Positions 18,218 to 27,787 of a DNA stretch of 64,000 nucleotides are shown one piece after another (the stretch's first letter is position 1; each line of letters starts with the position of its first letter). Source of the DNA: Labilibaculum euxinicum. Lineage in GTDB: Bacteria > Bacteroidota > Bacteroidia > Bacteroidales > Marinifilaceae. Below the pieces are notes generated by a model, which did no database searches, was not told the DNA's origin, and saw nothing but the letters and a program-made list of their open reading frames with translations. The position numbers and the translations under genes are program-made. The stretch is taken from the NCBI RefSeq assembly GCF_009795715.1, contig NZ_WTCR01000005.1, forward strand, positions 62,001 to 126,000, written 5' to 3'.

Positions 18218-19150
18218 ATGAAAGCCCCGATTAAAATCTTTTCTGGTTCGAACAGTGAGTATTTAGCAGGTGAAATTGCAAAAGCAGCAGGATTACAGTT
18301 AGGAAAATCAAGCATTACAAGATTTAGTGATGGTGAATTCGAAGTCTGTTACGAAGAAACTGTAAGAGGTGCTCAAGTATTCATTATCCAATCAACTTAT
18401 CCCCCAACTGATAACTTGATGGAGCTATTGCTAATGATTGATGCGGCCAAAAGAGCATCTGCATATAAAGTTATTGCAGTAATCCCTTATTTCGGATTTG
18501 CCCGTCAGGATCGAAAAGATCGTCCCAGAGTTGCGATTGGAGCCAAATTGGTAGCCAATTTATTAATGGCTGCGGGCGTTGACCGTGTAATGACAATGGA
18601 TCTTCACGCTGACCAAATTCAAGGATTTTTTGACATTCCTGTTGATCACTTGTATGGTTCCTCTGTACTTCTTCCTTACATCGAAAATTTAAAATTGGAT
18701 AATCTGGTTGTTGCTTCTCCGGATATGGGTGGTAGTAAAAGAGCGAATACTTACGCAAAATATTTAAATGCAGGTTTGGCTATCTGCCACAAATCAAGAG
18801 AAAAAGCGAATGTGGTTGGTGAAATGACTGCAATTGGTGATGTTGATGGCAGACATGTTGTAATTGTTGATGACATGATTGATACGGCAGGCACAATTAC
18901 AAAAGCCGCCAACATGTTAAAAGAGAAAGGTGCTCTTAGTGTACGTGCTATTGCAACACATGCTGTTCTATCCGGTCCGGCTTATGAACGAATTCAAGAA
19001 TCGGCTTTAGAAGAGGTTGTTTTCACCGACTCGATACCTTTAAAAAGCGAATGTTCAAAAATTAAAGAATTGACTATTGCTGATATTTTCGCAAAAACAA
19101 TTCTTAATGTTTATAATTGCGAATCAATCAGTTCCAATTTCATATTATAA
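18218..19150 (+). CDS. prs: Ribose-phosphate pyrophosphokinase
   Basis: Makes PRPP from ribose 5-phosphate and ATP for purine, pyrimidine, histidine and NAD synthesis. The 310-residue product has IKIFSGSNSEYLAGEIA, the RQDRKDRPR flexible-loop segment, [12 protein letters not shown], and the PRPP-binding loop IVDDMIDTAGTI. Length and motifs are those of class I enzymes. Immediately upstream of the L25 gene, a common association with pth in bacteria. Confidence 0.96.
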   Translation: MKAPIKIFSGSNSEYLAGEIAKAAGLQLGKSSITRFSDGEFEVCYEETVRGAQVFIIQSTYPPTDNLMELLLMIDAAKRASAYKVIAVIPYFGFARQDRKDRPRVAIGAKLVANLLMAAGVDRVMTMDLHADQIQGFFDIPVDHLYGSSVLLPYIENLKLDNLVVASPDMGGSKRANTYAKYLNAGLAICHKSREKANVVGEMTAIGDVDGRHVVIVDDMIDTAGTITKAANMLKEKGALSVRAIATHAVLSGPAYERIQESALEEVVFTDSIPLKSECSKIKELTIADIFAKTILNVYNCESISSNFIL

Positions 19151-19154
19151 TTTA

Positions 19155-19162
19155 TATCTTTG
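19155..19162 (+). promoter_or_regulatory. Candidate -7 element for rplY
   Basis: TATCTTTG directly after the prs stop, leaving a leader of about 100 nt before rplY. Confidence 0.5.
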
Positions 19163-19174
19163 CGCAGATTTTTT

Positions 19175-19242
19175 CGGTAAAATATTTTATAAACGTGTAA
19201 TGGGAAGTAAACGGAGCTTTTTTACCGGGTGATGACGTTTAT
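19175..19242 (+). promoter_or_regulatory. Possible structured leader (pseudoknot-like) of rplY
   Basis: Two perfect 8-bp pairings interleave: CGGTAAAA (19175-19182) with TTTTACCG (19220-19227), and ATAAACGT (19189-19196) with ACGTTTAT (19235-19242). The second 5' arm is inside the first loop and its partner outside, the topology of an H-type pseudoknot. It lies between the predicted promoter and the L25 start. Confidence 0.45.
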
Positions 19243-19268
19243 TTTGAGTAGCACATAATTTCAAGGAA

Positions 19269-19841
19269 ATGAAAGTTTTTGAATTAAAAGGTTCTTTAAG
19301 AACAGATTTAGGAAAAAAAGCAAACAAAGCTCTTCGTAAAGAAGAAATGGTGCCATGTGAAGTATATGGTGGCGGTGAAAATATTCACTTTGCTATTAAC
19401 GAAAAAGTATTGGGTAAATTACTTTTTACGCCAGACGTATATGTTATCAATGCAGATGTTGACGGAAAAAAATTCTCTTGTGTATTAAGAGATGTTCAGT
19501 ATCACCCAGTTAATGACAAAGCTTTACATGCTGATTTCTATCAGGTATTTGAAGACAAAGCATTCGAAGTAGAATTACCAATTCGAGTTGAAGGATTCGC
19601 AATCGGTGTTCAGTCTGGTGGTAAATTAGCAGTTATCTCAAGAAAACTTAAGGTAAAAGGTCTAATGGCTGATCTTCCAGAAAATCTTCTTGTTAAAGTT
19701 AGCCATCTTGGACTTGGAAAAAGTATTCAGGTTGGAGAACTTGCTTATGATAACTTAGAACTTCTTAACTCTAAGAAATCAGTAGTTGTTCAAGTTAAGC
19801 TTACAAGAGCTGCTCGTGCTGCTGCTATGGCTGCAAAATAG
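19269..19841 (+). CDS. rplY: 50S ribosomal protein L25 (Ctc-type, two-domain)
   Basis: Binds 5S rRNA in the large subunit. 190 residues: N-terminal L25 domain (~1-92; LRTDLGKKANKALRKEEMVPCEVYGG) and C-terminal TL5/CTC domain (~98-178; FEVELPIRVEGFAIGVQSGGKL). Ends in an alanine-rich tail (AARAAAMAAK). Lies in the usual prs-rplY-pth order. Possibly autoregulated through the leader structure at 19175-19242. Confidence 0.95.
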   Translation: MKVFELKGSLRTDLGKKANKALRKEEMVPCEVYGGGENIHFAINEKVLGKLLFTPDVYVINADVDGKKFSCVLRDVQYHPVNDKALHADFYQVFEDKAFEVELPIRVEGFAIGVQSGGKLAVISRKLKVKGLMADLPENLLVKVSHLGLGKSIQVGELAYDNLELLNSKKSVVVQVKLTRAARAAAMAAK

Positions 19842-19884
19842 ATTTCAACACTATTTTGCTCAGCACAATGAAGCAAATAAATAT

Positions 19885-19920
19885 AACCTCCCATTTATTG
19901 ATGAATGGGAGGTTTTTTTA
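19885..19920 (+). terminator. Strong hairpin terminator after rplY
   Basis: AACCTCCCATT and AATGGGAGGTT pair around an 8-nt loop, followed by a T run. Confidence 0.9.
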
Positions 19921-19989
19921 ATATCCTTCGTTCCTAAAATGAAGGATGGAATGAATGCAAAGTTTTCATGGAAAATGCCGTGAATATTC

Positions 19990-19997
19990 TAACTTTG
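19990..19997 (+). promoter_or_regulatory. Candidate -7 element for pth
   Basis: TAACTTTG. Transcription from it would start near 20004, which makes the ATG at 20072 (about 68-nt leader) more plausible than the ATG at 20006. Confidence 0.45.
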
Positions 19998-20071
19998 GAT
20001 TTGTTATGATACAATTTCTAAAAAAACTATTTGGGCAGACTAAACATCCGCTGCAAGAAAATAATATTGAG

Positions 20072-20647
20072 ATGAAATATCTGATTGTCGGCCTTGGCAA
20101 CATTGGTGCTGAATACGCAAACACAAGACACAATATAGGATTTCGTATTTTGGATGCTCTTGCCGAGACAGCTAATATAGAATTCAAAGAAGCAAGATAT
20201 GGAGCTGTTGCTGAATACAAGTTTAAAGGCCGGATCTTTGTGCTTGTAAAGCCAAACACTTATATGAATTTAAGTGGAAAATCGGTTAATTACTGGCTTC
20301 AGAAAGAAAAAATACCCGTTGAAAACATGATGGTTTTGGTTGATGACCTTGCCTTGCCGTTTGAAACTTTACGGTTGCGTCCGAAAGGAAGTGATGCCGG
20401 TCATAACGGATTAAAACACATCAACGAGATACTAGGACACCAAAATTATAACCGCCTGCGTTTTGGAATTGGTTCCGATTTTAGCAAAGGAAAGCAAGTA
20501 GACTATGTTTTAGGTGAATGGTCGCCTGAAGAGCTGGAGAAACTACCTGAACTCTTTAAAATCTGTATCAACATGATAAAAGGAATGAGTACCATTGGTA
20601 TCCAGAGAACCATGACAGCATACAATACAAAAAAATCAGGCAGTTAA
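20072..20647 (+). CDS. pth: Peptidyl-tRNA hydrolase
   Basis: Recycles peptidyl-tRNA released from stalled ribosomes. From ATG 20072 the product is 191 residues and begins [24 protein letters not shown], with the catalytic His in the last element; [32 protein letters not shown] and GHNGLKHI are the other family blocks. In-frame ATGs at 19955 and 20006 would add residues with no family match, though short N-terminal extensions do occur in some relatives. It begins a tight run pth-Hsp15-DUF4924-EamA-lnt. Confidence 0.94.
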   Translation: MKYLIVGLGNIGAEYANTRHNIGFRILDALAETANIEFKEARYGAVAEYKFKGRIFVLVKPNTYMNLSGKSVNYWLQKEKIPVENMMVLVDDLALPFETLRLRPKGSDAGHNGLKHINEILGHQNYNRLRFGIGSDFSKGKQVDYVLGEWSPEELEKLPELFKICINMIKGMSTIGIQRTMTAYNTKKSGS

Positions 20648-20661
20648 AAAAATAAGAAGCC

Positions 20662-21039
20662 ATGGATGATAAGGTTAGAGTAGACAAATGGCTGTGGGCT
20701 GTACGTATTTTCAAAACCAGAAGTATGGCGGCCGAAGCTTGTAAAAAAGGAAAAGTTACCATTGGTGGTGTACACGTGAAACCATCGCGCGAAGTAAGGT
20801 TAAACGAACAAATTGATGTGCGTGTACCACCTATTACACGCAGTTATTTGGTTACAGCTATATCCGGCAAACGGATGGGCGCAAAATTGGCCGTTGACTT
20901 TGTAAAAGACATAACTGCTCAGGATCAATTGGATTTATTGGAAGCAACCAATACACGTGGGTTTGAATCACGGGACAGAGGTATTGGAAGACCAACAAAA
21001 TTAGATCGCAGATTAATTGATAAGCTTAAGAAGGAATAA
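20662..21039 (+). CDS. S4-domain RNA-binding protein (Hsp15/HslR type)
   Basis: 125 residues. The S4 fold occupies ~1-65 (VRVDKWLWAVRIFKTRSMAAEACKKG, then KPSREVRLNEQIDV), followed by a basic tail. Hsp15 in E. coli binds free 50S subunits carrying nascent chains and helps rescue them; orthology is likely but not proven. It follows pth by 14 bp and is in the same probable operon. Confidence 0.88.
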   Translation: MDDKVRVDKWLWAVRIFKTRSMAAEACKKGKVTIGGVHVKPSREVRLNEQIDVRVPPITRSYLVTAISGKRMGAKLAVDFVKDITAQDQLDLLEATNTRGFESRDRGIGRPTKLDRRLIDKLKKE

Positions 21040-21067
21040 ACACATCAGGAACCGACAAGAAAAAAAT

Positions 21068-21607
21068 ATGATAATAGCACAGGATAAAAAGAAAACGAAT
21101 TTAGCAGAATACATCCTTTACATGTGGCAAGTTGAGGATATCATCAGAGCCTATCAATTCAACATTGATAAAATTGACGAAAACATCATCAAACAATTCA
21201 ATCAGCCGGAAGCTACTCAAAACGAAATTAGAGACTGGTACGAAAATCTGATTGAAATGATGAAGATTGAAAAAGTGGAAGAAACAGGACATCTTCAAAT
21301 CCTTAAGAACAACGTAAACGAGCTTTACGATTTTCATGTTTATCTACTAACAAAAGGCAAAGATTCAGCCTACAACAATCATTATCAGCAGGCTCTTGGC
21401 AACATAACCGAATTTCGCGAAAAATCGAAAGCAACCCAGGAAAACAATGACATTGAGGTATGCCTTACTGCTTTGTATGGTATCTTAATGCTTAAACTTC
21501 AAGGAAAAGAAATCTCGAAAGACACCCTCTCGGCGATTACTACTTTCAGCCAAATGATTTCTGAATTAACTGCGAAATACAAGGCTTTCGAAGAAGAAAA
21601 CGAATAA
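21068..21607 (+). CDS. DUF4924 family protein
   Basis: From ATG 21068 it is 179 residues, all-helical in appearance, opening with MIIAQDKKKTNLAEYILYMW and continuing VEDIIRAYQFNIDKIDENII, typical of the Bacteroidota-restricted DUF4924. No signal peptide or catalytic motif; function unknown. An upstream in-frame ATG at 21017 overlaps the Hsp15 gene and is not preferred. Confidence 0.82.
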   Translation: MIIAQDKKKTNLAEYILYMWQVEDIIRAYQFNIDKIDENIIKQFNQPEATQNEIRDWYENLIEMMKIEKVEETGHLQILKNNVNELYDFHVYLLTKGKDSAYNNHYQQALGNITEFREKSKATQENNDIEVCLTALYGILMLKLQGKEISKDTLSAITTFSQMISELTAKYKAFEEENE

Positions 21608-21627
21608 TTACAAAACACCCCAAGATA

Positions 21628-22494
21628 ATGATACTGCCCCCAAAATATAACAATTGGATATTACTGATTTTAGTTTCTTTTCTTTGGGGAAGTCCATATA
21701 TTTTGCGGGAGATTGCATTGGAAAGCTTTAGCCACAATCAAGTGGCTGCTTTTCAGGTATTTTTTTCATTCCTGCTATTTATTCCTCTGATTATTAAAAA
21801 CATCAGAAAACTTTCGAAAGAAAACATACTTCCGTTAGTACTTTCAGGAATCACAGGAAATATTGGCCCGGCCTACTTTTTCGCCAAAGCGCAAACCCAA
21901 ATCAACTCTTCGGTGGCAGGCATGCTAAATGCTATGTTGCCAATGGTTACATTGCTGATTGCCATCCTTTCTTTTAAAGCAGGTACGAATAAAAAAGTGC
22001 TGGTCGGAATTTTACTGGGATTTGCAGGAACACTTATCATTAGTTTTTCCGGAGATTCTTTCGGATCGTCGTATTTCTGGGGTGTCTTTTACGTGTTTAT
22101 GGCCATTTTATCGGTAGCCATCAGCATAAACATTGTCAGTTTTTCATTGCCTAAACTTACCGGAACCGAAATAGCCTCTCTGGCATTTCTATTTGTTGGC
22201 CCCATGGCTGGAATTTTTCTGGCTTTCACCGATTTAAGTTCACCCTTGGCATCTGAAAGCTTATCGAAAAGTGCATTAATGCTTGGTTTGCTGGCTGTAT
22301 TAACTTTCGCAGGAGTTATTCTATACAATCAGCTCATCAAAAAATCCTCGCATGTTTTTGCTGCATCAATAGCCTATATTATTCCCATTATTGCCATCTT
22401 TTGGGGCATTGTAATTGGCGGGGATCATATTTCGATTGCTCAAACCGCATCCATATTTATTATCTTAGTTGGAGTTCATCTAACTCATCGATAA
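21628..22494 (+). CDS. EamA/DMT-family inner membrane transporter
   Basis: 288 residues with about ten hydrophobic segments arranged as two EamA repeats (~8-135 and ~145-285). LVSFLWGSPYILREIALESF is the usual N-terminal block. Such proteins export amino acids, nucleosides or other small metabolites; substrate not inferable. The stop codon lies 1 bp before the lnt start. Confidence 0.88.
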   Translation: MILPPKYNNWILLILVSFLWGSPYILREIALESFSHNQVAAFQVFFSFLLFIPLIIKNIRKLSKENILPLVLSGITGNIGPAYFFAKAQTQINSSVAGMLNAMLPMVTLLIAILSFKAGTNKKVLVGILLGFAGTLIISFSGDSFGSSYFWGVFYVFMAILSVAISINIVSFSLPKLTGTEIASLAFLFVGPMAGIFLAFTDLSSPLASESLSKSALMLGLLAVLTFAGVILYNQLIKKSSHVFAASIAYIIPIIAIFWGIVIGGDHISIAQTASIFIILVGVHLTHR

Positions 22495-22495
22495 C

Positions 22496-24019
22496 GTGAA
22501 AAAAAACATATTATTTGCCATTGCATCAGGTCTTTTGCTGGGCATGCCTTTTTGCATACCACAACTTTTTCCGCTCATTTTTTTTGCATGGATTCCTCTT
22601 TTATGGCTGGAGGAAAAAACAATCAATCACCACAATCCTTACACACTTTTCAACTATACTTTTCTGAGTTTTTTAGTGTGGAACATTCTGGCATATTGGT
22701 GGGTGGGCAAAGCTCAAATCACAGGCGTAATCCTCATCATACTTATTAACTCTCTTTTGCTTGCTCTGATTTTCTGGCTGATTAGCCGATCGAGAAAACA
22801 CTTGAAAATTTCCATTCTCTTTCCCTTTCTGCTTATTTGGCTGGGCTTTGAATATTTCGATACCTGGTGGGATTTAGCCTGGCCCTGGTTGAATTTGGGA
22901 AATGCTTTTGCTTCAGCACCGAAATGGATACAATGGTACGATATTACAGGAACGCGTGGTGGAAGTTTATGGGTGATTTTAATCAATCTCGGATTCTTCT
23001 CTCTGATAAAAAATCAAAAAAAGAACATCGCTTTTAGATCTATTGGAATGTTTCTTTTAATTGGTATTCCTCTTCTCTACTCTATTTTTCTGTATCACCA
23101 AAAGGAAAATGGAATCGGAACCAAAAGCTTCGCACTAATCCAGCCAAATTTGGATCCGTACACCGAAAAATTTGTTCCCGAAAACGAAGAAAAACACTTT
23201 GCCGGTTTTATGAATACAGCAGATTCTATTTGCAGTAGTCAGCGTCCTGATTTTTTATTGGCGCCGGAAACCGTAATTTTAAAATATATCGATGAAAATA
23301 ATCCAAGACAATCTTACAACTATTTACGATTACTCGATTTAAAAAAGAAATATCCTAAAACGAAAATACTAATTGGTACTCACAGCAAAATTGAATCAGA
23401 ATCATTCAATTCAGCATTATTTTTAACCGATACCATAAGACCTCAATTTTACCACAAAACAAAGCTTGTTCCTTTATTTGAGAGAGTGCCGTTCGATAAA
23501 TACCTGAGCTTTTTAAAAGACTATTCGATTGAAATTGGAGGATACCAGGGAACCTATAGCAGCAGGAATGATATTGACTATTTCTTATCTGATTCCATAG
23601 CATTAGTGCCGGTAGTTTGCTTCGAATCAATTTTTGGAGATTACTGTGCACAAAGAGTTCCGGAGATCCCCGGCTTTCTGTGCATGATTACCAATGACGG
23701 ATGGTGGAAAACAACTCCGGGATACAAACATCATTTCAATTTTAGTAGATTAAGGGCCATTGAAACACGCAGAGACTATATTCGGGTTGCCAACAATGGA
23801 ATTTCAGCTTACATCAACTCAAAAGGCACAATTATTGCGAAGAGTACATGGTGGAAAAAAGAGGTACTGACCGGCAGGTTAAAATTACGGGAAAATAAAA
23901 CCTTTTACTCCGAACATGGAGATTTCATTGGAAGGGTTTGTCTGTTTATAGCCACTCTTTTATTAATCTTTGTTAAAATTCGTATTGCAACACAATCTAA
24001 TACTTCAGGAAGTAGTTAA
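22496..24019 (+). CDS. lnt: Apolipoprotein N-acyltransferase
   Basis: Adds the third acyl chain to lipoproteins in the inner membrane. 507 residues: six to seven N-terminal membrane helices (1-200), a nitrilase-type CN hydrolase domain (~215-480) and a last helix (~483-503). The catalytic triad is visible as Glu in LLAPETVIL, Lys in HKTKLVPLFERVPF and Cys in VPVVCFESIFG. The start is a GTG one base after the EamA stop; no ATG gives a complete first helix. Relevant to the several SusD, GH32 and other lipoproteins made here. Confidence 0.93.
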   Translation: MKKNILFAIASGLLLGMPFCIPQLFPLIFFAWIPLLWLEEKTINHHNPYTLFNYTFLSFLVWNILAYWWVGKAQITGVILIILINSLLLALIFWLISRSRKHLKISILFPFLLIWLGFEYFDTWWDLAWPWLNLGNAFASAPKWIQWYDITGTRGGSLWVILINLGFFSLIKNQKKNIAFRSIGMFLLIGIPLLYSIFLYHQKENGIGTKSFALIQPNLDPYTEKFVPENEEKHFAGFMNTADSICSSQRPDFLLAPETVILKYIDENNPRQSYNYLRLLDLKKKYPKTKILIGTHSKIESESFNSALFLTDTIRPQFYHKTKLVPLFERVPFDKYLSFLKDYSIEIGGYQGTYSSRNDIDYFLSDSIALVPVVCFESIFGDYCAQRVPEIPGFLCMITNDGWWKTTPGYKHHFNFSRLRAIETRRDYIRVANNGISAYINSKGTIIAKSTWWKKEVLTGRLKLRENKTFYSEHGDFIGRVCLFIATLLLIFVKIRIATQSNTSGSS

Positions 24020-24087
24020 ATATTTTACATTTACGATCAGATTAAACATTGTAAACAATTAATTTTAAAATAATAAATACAAATACT

Positions 24088-25134
24088 ATGAGACGATTAC
24101 TATTTGCACTTTTTAGCATCTGCTTTTTTGTTGGATCAGCAAATGCAGTAACCAAACACAAAAAAATTGAGAAGACGTTTAAAGCCGGAGAAAACCTTAA
24201 AATTGAATCGAAATACAGTAAAATTCAGATTAAACACTGGGACAATCCTGAAATTAAATTCGAGGTGCTGATTAGTGTAGAGGGTTCGGACGATGAAAAA
24301 ACAAAAAGGATGACCGATGATATTAATATCGATTTTACGGAAGGAGAAGCTCAATTATCTGCAGAAACTGTATTTGGAGATTTTTTCTCACTAAAAAAAC
24401 TCACCAATTCTCTTTTTAACAAGGGAGAAATAAAGATCAGTTACACCGTTCAGTTACCTTCCAACGTGAACTTAGAAATTATCCAAAAAGATGGAGATGT
24501 TTTTATGGATAGTCATGATGGCAACCTAATTCTTGATTTGACAAATGGAAACTTTACTGCCGCGAGCTTACATGGTGAAAACAGCTTTACAATTACCGGA
24601 TGTACTTTTAAAGTTGAACAACTGAGTGATTCCAAATTAAACGTAGCCAACTCTAAAGTAAGTATCGAAAATACCGGCAAATTAACCGGTGAGAGCCGCG
24701 ATTCTGAATTTACGATTGGTGTTGCCGATAATATTAGCATGACTTCTGCCCGAGATAAATTCGACATTAAAGAATTGGAATACCTGTACGGATCATCAAA
24801 CTTCAGCAAAATTGAAATTAGCCAATTGGGAGGTGAAGTTGATTTTGATCTAAAATTTGGACACATCAATATCTTCAATATCAACAATATGTTTTCATTT
24901 ATTAAAATAGACTCGAAATACGGAGATGTGGGCCTTAGTTTTATGGAAGGTGCTCAAATTGATTATGAAATCAATCACAAGTCAGTAAAATTCGATAATT
25001 CGAAAGACTTCATCTTATCGAACAAAGAAACTGCTGATAGAAAGACTTTTGTGGCAAAAGGCCGTGTCGGCAATAAAAAAGCATTCTCTAAACTGAATAT
25101 CAGAGCAAATAACTGCAAGATTAGATTGCAGTAA
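24088..25134 (+). CDS. Secreted DUF4097-like beta-strand-repeat protein
   Basis: 348 residues with a signal peptide (MRRLLFALFSICFFVGSANA) and many short strands alternating polar and hydrophobic residues, suggesting a right-handed beta-helix or adhesin-like repeat (FKAGENLKIESKYSKIQIKHWDN; DGNLILDLTNGNFTAASLHGEN; FSKIEISQLGGEVDFDLKFG). The pattern resembles DUF4097 proteins, whose role is unclear. Expected to be periplasmic or surface-bound. Single gene ended by the hairpin at 25246-25281. Confidence 0.72.
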   Translation: MRRLLFALFSICFFVGSANAVTKHKKIEKTFKAGENLKIESKYSKIQIKHWDNPEIKFEVLISVEGSDDEKTKRMTDDINIDFTEGEAQLSAETVFGDFFSLKKLTNSLFNKGEIKISYTVQLPSNVNLEIIQKDGDVFMDSHDGNLILDLTNGNFTAASLHGENSFTITGCTFKVEQLSDSKLNVANSKVSIENTGKLTGESRDSEFTIGVADNISMTSARDKFDIKELEYLYGSSNFSKIEISQLGGEVDFDLKFGHINIFNINNMFSFIKIDSKYGDVGLSFMEGAQIDYEINHKSVKFDNSKDFILSNKETADRKTFVAKGRVGNKKAFSKLNIRANNCKIRLQ

Positions 25135-25245
25135 ACATCACCTGAAAAGGAAAATCAGAAAACAAAAAAAGAAGAGGATGTCTCAAATGAAATTTTAAGA
25201 CTCTGAGATTTTAATATTTGAAAATATTCTCGAATAGGTATATAA

Positions 25246-25281
25246 AAAGAGGCTGTTTCGTAATTATGAGACAGCCTCTTT
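25246..25281. terminator. Hairpin terminator
   Basis: AAAGAGGCTGT and ACAGCCTCTTT, 11-bp perfect arms with a 14-nt loop, A-rich and T-rich flanks. Confidence 0.8.
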
Positions 25282-25324
25282 GTATTTAAATAGTCTTGGC
25301 TGTAAAAGTCCAAATACTGCGTTA

Positions 25325-25459
25325 TACCAAATTAACGTCAAAATTGATCTCATAAAATAATGCTTATAGAATCAAGTCATACCCTGACAAGAACGGACTG
25401 TATATAGTCAGAGCATGACAAACTGATATTTTAAGCAGAATTTTGAAATTAAATTGGTA
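25325..25459. mobile_element. Candidate 135-bp MITE-like palindromic element with TTA target duplication
   Basis: The element starts TACCAAATTAA and ends TTAAATTGGTA, and each end is flanked by TTA (25322-25324 and 25460-25462), as expected for a 3-bp target duplication. The terminal inverted repeats extend imperfectly for ~30 bp (shared TCAAAATT). A second pairing near the centre joins 25376-25388 (GTCATACCCTGAC) with 25407-25419 (GTCAGAGCATGAC, 11 of 13 complementary). There is no coding frame, so any transposase would act in trans. It lies between the 24088 gene's terminator and feoB. Confidence 0.55.
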
Positions 25460-25548
25460 TTACACTTGTTTTGAAAACTGTCATTTCCAAAAACTTAAAA
25501 AAAACCTGGTTTCCTGCATACACTAAATAACAGGAATACAGTTTCGTT

Positions 25549-27024
25549 TTACACAAAAAATAAATACCAGATTTGTGTGGTGAAAAAACAAACCATAAAG
25601 CCTAAAACAATAGGCAGAAAGGTTGAAACCACTGTCCATTTCACACTCCTTGTTTCCTTAAAAATGGTATAAATTGTAGTTGAACATGGGTTATGCAACA
25701 AACTAAAAAGCATCAAGTTCAATCCGGTAAGTAAAGTCCATCCTCCTGCATGAAGAATGTTTGCAGTATCGCCTACTGAGTTGAGTTCAAATATTACACC
25801 TGTTCCTGCTCCCACACCGTTAGCTCCGGTAATAAGAACTGTTAACATCAGTATTGTAGGAATTACAATTTCATTAGCAGGTATAGCAATGATATAAGCG
25901 AGCAAAATAACGCCGTTAAGGCCAAAAACAAATGCAAATGGATTGGACCACTGAATAAAATATTCTGCCAGACTTAGTTCTCCAATATGTACATTAGCCA
26001 CCAACCAAATTACAATTCCGGCAGGCACAGCAAAAATAACAGCACGCCAAAGAACAATAATGGTACGATCAATCAACGAGGTGTAGAGTGTTTGCCAAAT
26101 TCTTGGCGGACGGTATGGTGGTAATTCAAGGCTAAAAGCCGACGCTTCACCCCTCAGAACTGATTTGCTTAATCCCCACGAAACAACCAAACTGAAAAAG
26201 ATTCCCAAAACAGCGATACCAACCACTGCTCCAGCAGAAACAACACTTGCCAATTGTGCTGGCACAAGTCCACCAATAAAAATAGAAGCTATTAGTATTT
26301 GGGTAGGCCATCGTCCGTTGCATAAGGAAAAATTATTCGTAATAATGGCTATTAATCTTTCCCGGGGACTATCTATTACCCTTGCAGCAATTACCCCGGC
26401 AGCATTACAACCAAATCCCATACTCATGGTTAATGCCTGTTTGCCATGTGCACCAGCCTTGCGAAAAAGACTATCCATGTTAAATGCCACCCTTGGCAAA
26501 TAACCAAGGTCTTCAAGCAAAGTAAAAAGTGGAAAAAATATCGCCATTGGAGGCAGCATCACTGCAATCACCCAAGCCATTGCCAGGTAAGCTCCGTCAA
26601 TTAAAACACCATCGAGCCACCAAGGCATATGAATGGAAGCTGCTACGCCTTTTAAGATCGGATGCATATAATCAATTAAGAATGAGGCTAACAAACCGGA
26701 AGGATAATTGGCTCCTGTTACAGTTAGCCAAAAAACCAAAGCCAACAACAAAAACATGATCGGAAAACCAAGCCATCTGCTTGTTACAATTTTATCAATT
26801 CTCAAATCCAGAGCATATGCTGCTTTTTCTCCTTTCTGCTTCACCGCTTTTCTGGCAATTCGAGAAGCATCTTCATAAATGGATTCAATAACGGTATCAT
26901 GAAGATCAATCCCAAGATCCCATCGAGCTTTATTCGCCTCTGATAATATATTTTCTCTTTCTTTTAAATGAGTATCATTCATCGCTTTACTAAATTTAGA
27001 GTTGAACAGTTGAATCACCGGCAT
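25549..27024 (-). CDS. feoB: FeoB permease part (Gate/nucleoside-recognition membrane domains) encoded separately
   Basis: 491 residues holding the membrane half of a FeoB-type ferrous-iron (possibly Mn) transporter: a cytoplasmic segment (~15-65), then eight or so helices with [20 protein letters not shown], the pore-region [22 protein letters not shown] and CNGRWPTQI, and a final [13 protein letters not shown] block. It corresponds to what normally follows the G domain in one polypeptide. Its start overlaps the end of the G-domain gene by 29 bp in another frame; an alternative ATG at 26982 would start 13 bp after that stop. All core motifs look intact, so this appears a split gene rather than decay. 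Confidence 0.85.
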   Translation of the reverse strand: MPVIQLFNSKFSKAMNDTHLKERENILSEANKARWDLGIDLHDTVIESIYEDASRIARKAVKQKGEKAAYALDLRIDKIVTSRWLGFPIMFLLLALVFWLTVTGANYPSGLLASFLIDYMHPILKGVAASIHMPWWLDGVLIDGAYLAMAWVIAVMLPPMAIFFPLFTLLEDLGYLPRVAFNMDSLFRKAGAHGKQALTMSMGFGCNAAGVIAARVIDSPRERLIAIITNNFSLCNGRWPTQILIASIFIGGLVPAQLASVVSAGAVVGIAVLGIFFSLVVSWGLSKSVLRGEASAFSLELPPYRPPRIWQTLYTSLIDRTIIVLWRAVIFAVPAGIVIWLVANVHIGELSLAEYFIQWSNPFAFVFGLNGVILLAYIIAIPANEIVIPTILMLTVLITGANGVGAGTGVIFELNSVGDTANILHAGGWTLLTGLNLMLFSLLHNPCSTTIYTIFKETRSVKWTVVSTFLPIVLGFMVCFFTTQIWYLFFV

Positions 27025-27787
27025 TTATACTTCCCAGCTCGCCCGATTGAACTGCTTCAATAATACTATTATCACCTTCGAGTAATCGCAAAGCAACCCA
27101 ATTCAAATTAGGAAGATTAGGAAACTGTTCTGCAAGTTTTGATGCTAAGCTTGAAATGGCATTATTAAGCTTAATTGAACGGCTTTTAATTTTATGTGGT
27201 TTGCAAACATACTTTCCTGCTGCCACTTCTTCGATAGCAGCTAGAAGTTCTTTCATACCCTCTTTTCTACGCGCAGACGCAGGAATAACGGGTATCCCCA
27301 ATTCCTTTGATAAAGCTCTTTCATCAATTTCGATGTTATTGCGTTTGGCTTCGTCCATTAAGTTAAGGCAAAGCACTGCCCGATCTGTAATTTCGAGTAT
27401 TTGCAATGCCAGATTCAAGTTTCGCTCCAGCCGCGTTGCATCAACAACAATTACAGTTACATCAGGTTGCCCGAACAAAATAAAATTACGCGCCACCTCT
27501 TCATCTGTACTTGTTGAGAGCAGTGAATAGGTACCTGGCAAATCGACCACTTTGTAACGTTTCTCGTTGTATATAAAACCGCCCTCAGCCCGGCTTACCG
27601 TTTTTCCCGGCCAGTTGCCCGTATGCTGATGCAATCCTGTAAGGTTATTAAAAACAGTACTTTTCCCTGTATTTGGATTGCCTGCCATCGTTATTACATA
27701 ATCAACCTGTTCCATATTTAACCCAAGTTTAATCAGGTTTTCTTTGTTGTGAACAGGGCAATTGTCACAATTATTTGAGTTACTCAT
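26996..27787 (-). CDS. feoB: FeoB small GTPase domain encoded separately
   Basis: 263 residues from the preferred ATG 27787 (in-frame ATGs at 27796 and 27811 are possible). A Cys-rich lead ([11 protein letters not shown]) precedes the G domain: G1 [11 protein letters not shown]3 DLPGTYSL, G4 NLMDEA, G5 SAR; then the GDI-like helical part to [12 protein letters not shown]. It gates the permease encoded by the overlapping downstream gene. ATGAGTAA overlaps the stop of the upstream DtxR-FeoA gene, suggesting translational coupling. Confidence 0.88.
   Translation of the reverse strand: MSNSNNCDNCPVHNKENLIKLGLNMEQVDYVITMAGNPNTGKSTVFNNLTGLHQHTGNWPGKTVSRAEGGFIYNEKRYKVVDLPGTYSLLSTSTDEEVARNFILFGQPDVTVIVVDATRLERNLNLALQILEITDRAVLCLNLMDEAKRNNIEIDERALSKELGIPVIPASARRKEGMKELLAAIEEVAAGKYVCKPHKIKSRSIKLNNAISSLASKLAEQFPNLPNLNWVALRLLEGDNSIIEAVQSGELGSINAGDSTVQL

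Noticed and set aside
19955-20071. Extended N-terminus for peptidyl-tRNA hydrolase
   Set aside because: The extra residues have no family match and would start before or at the predicted transcript start; kept only as an alternative.
26996-27024. FeoB as a frameshifted pseudogene
   Set aside because: Both halves keep all motifs, the break lies in a poorly conserved linker, and ATG codons at 27024 or 26982 give normal translational coupling. Split genes are more likely, though a sequencing error is not excluded.
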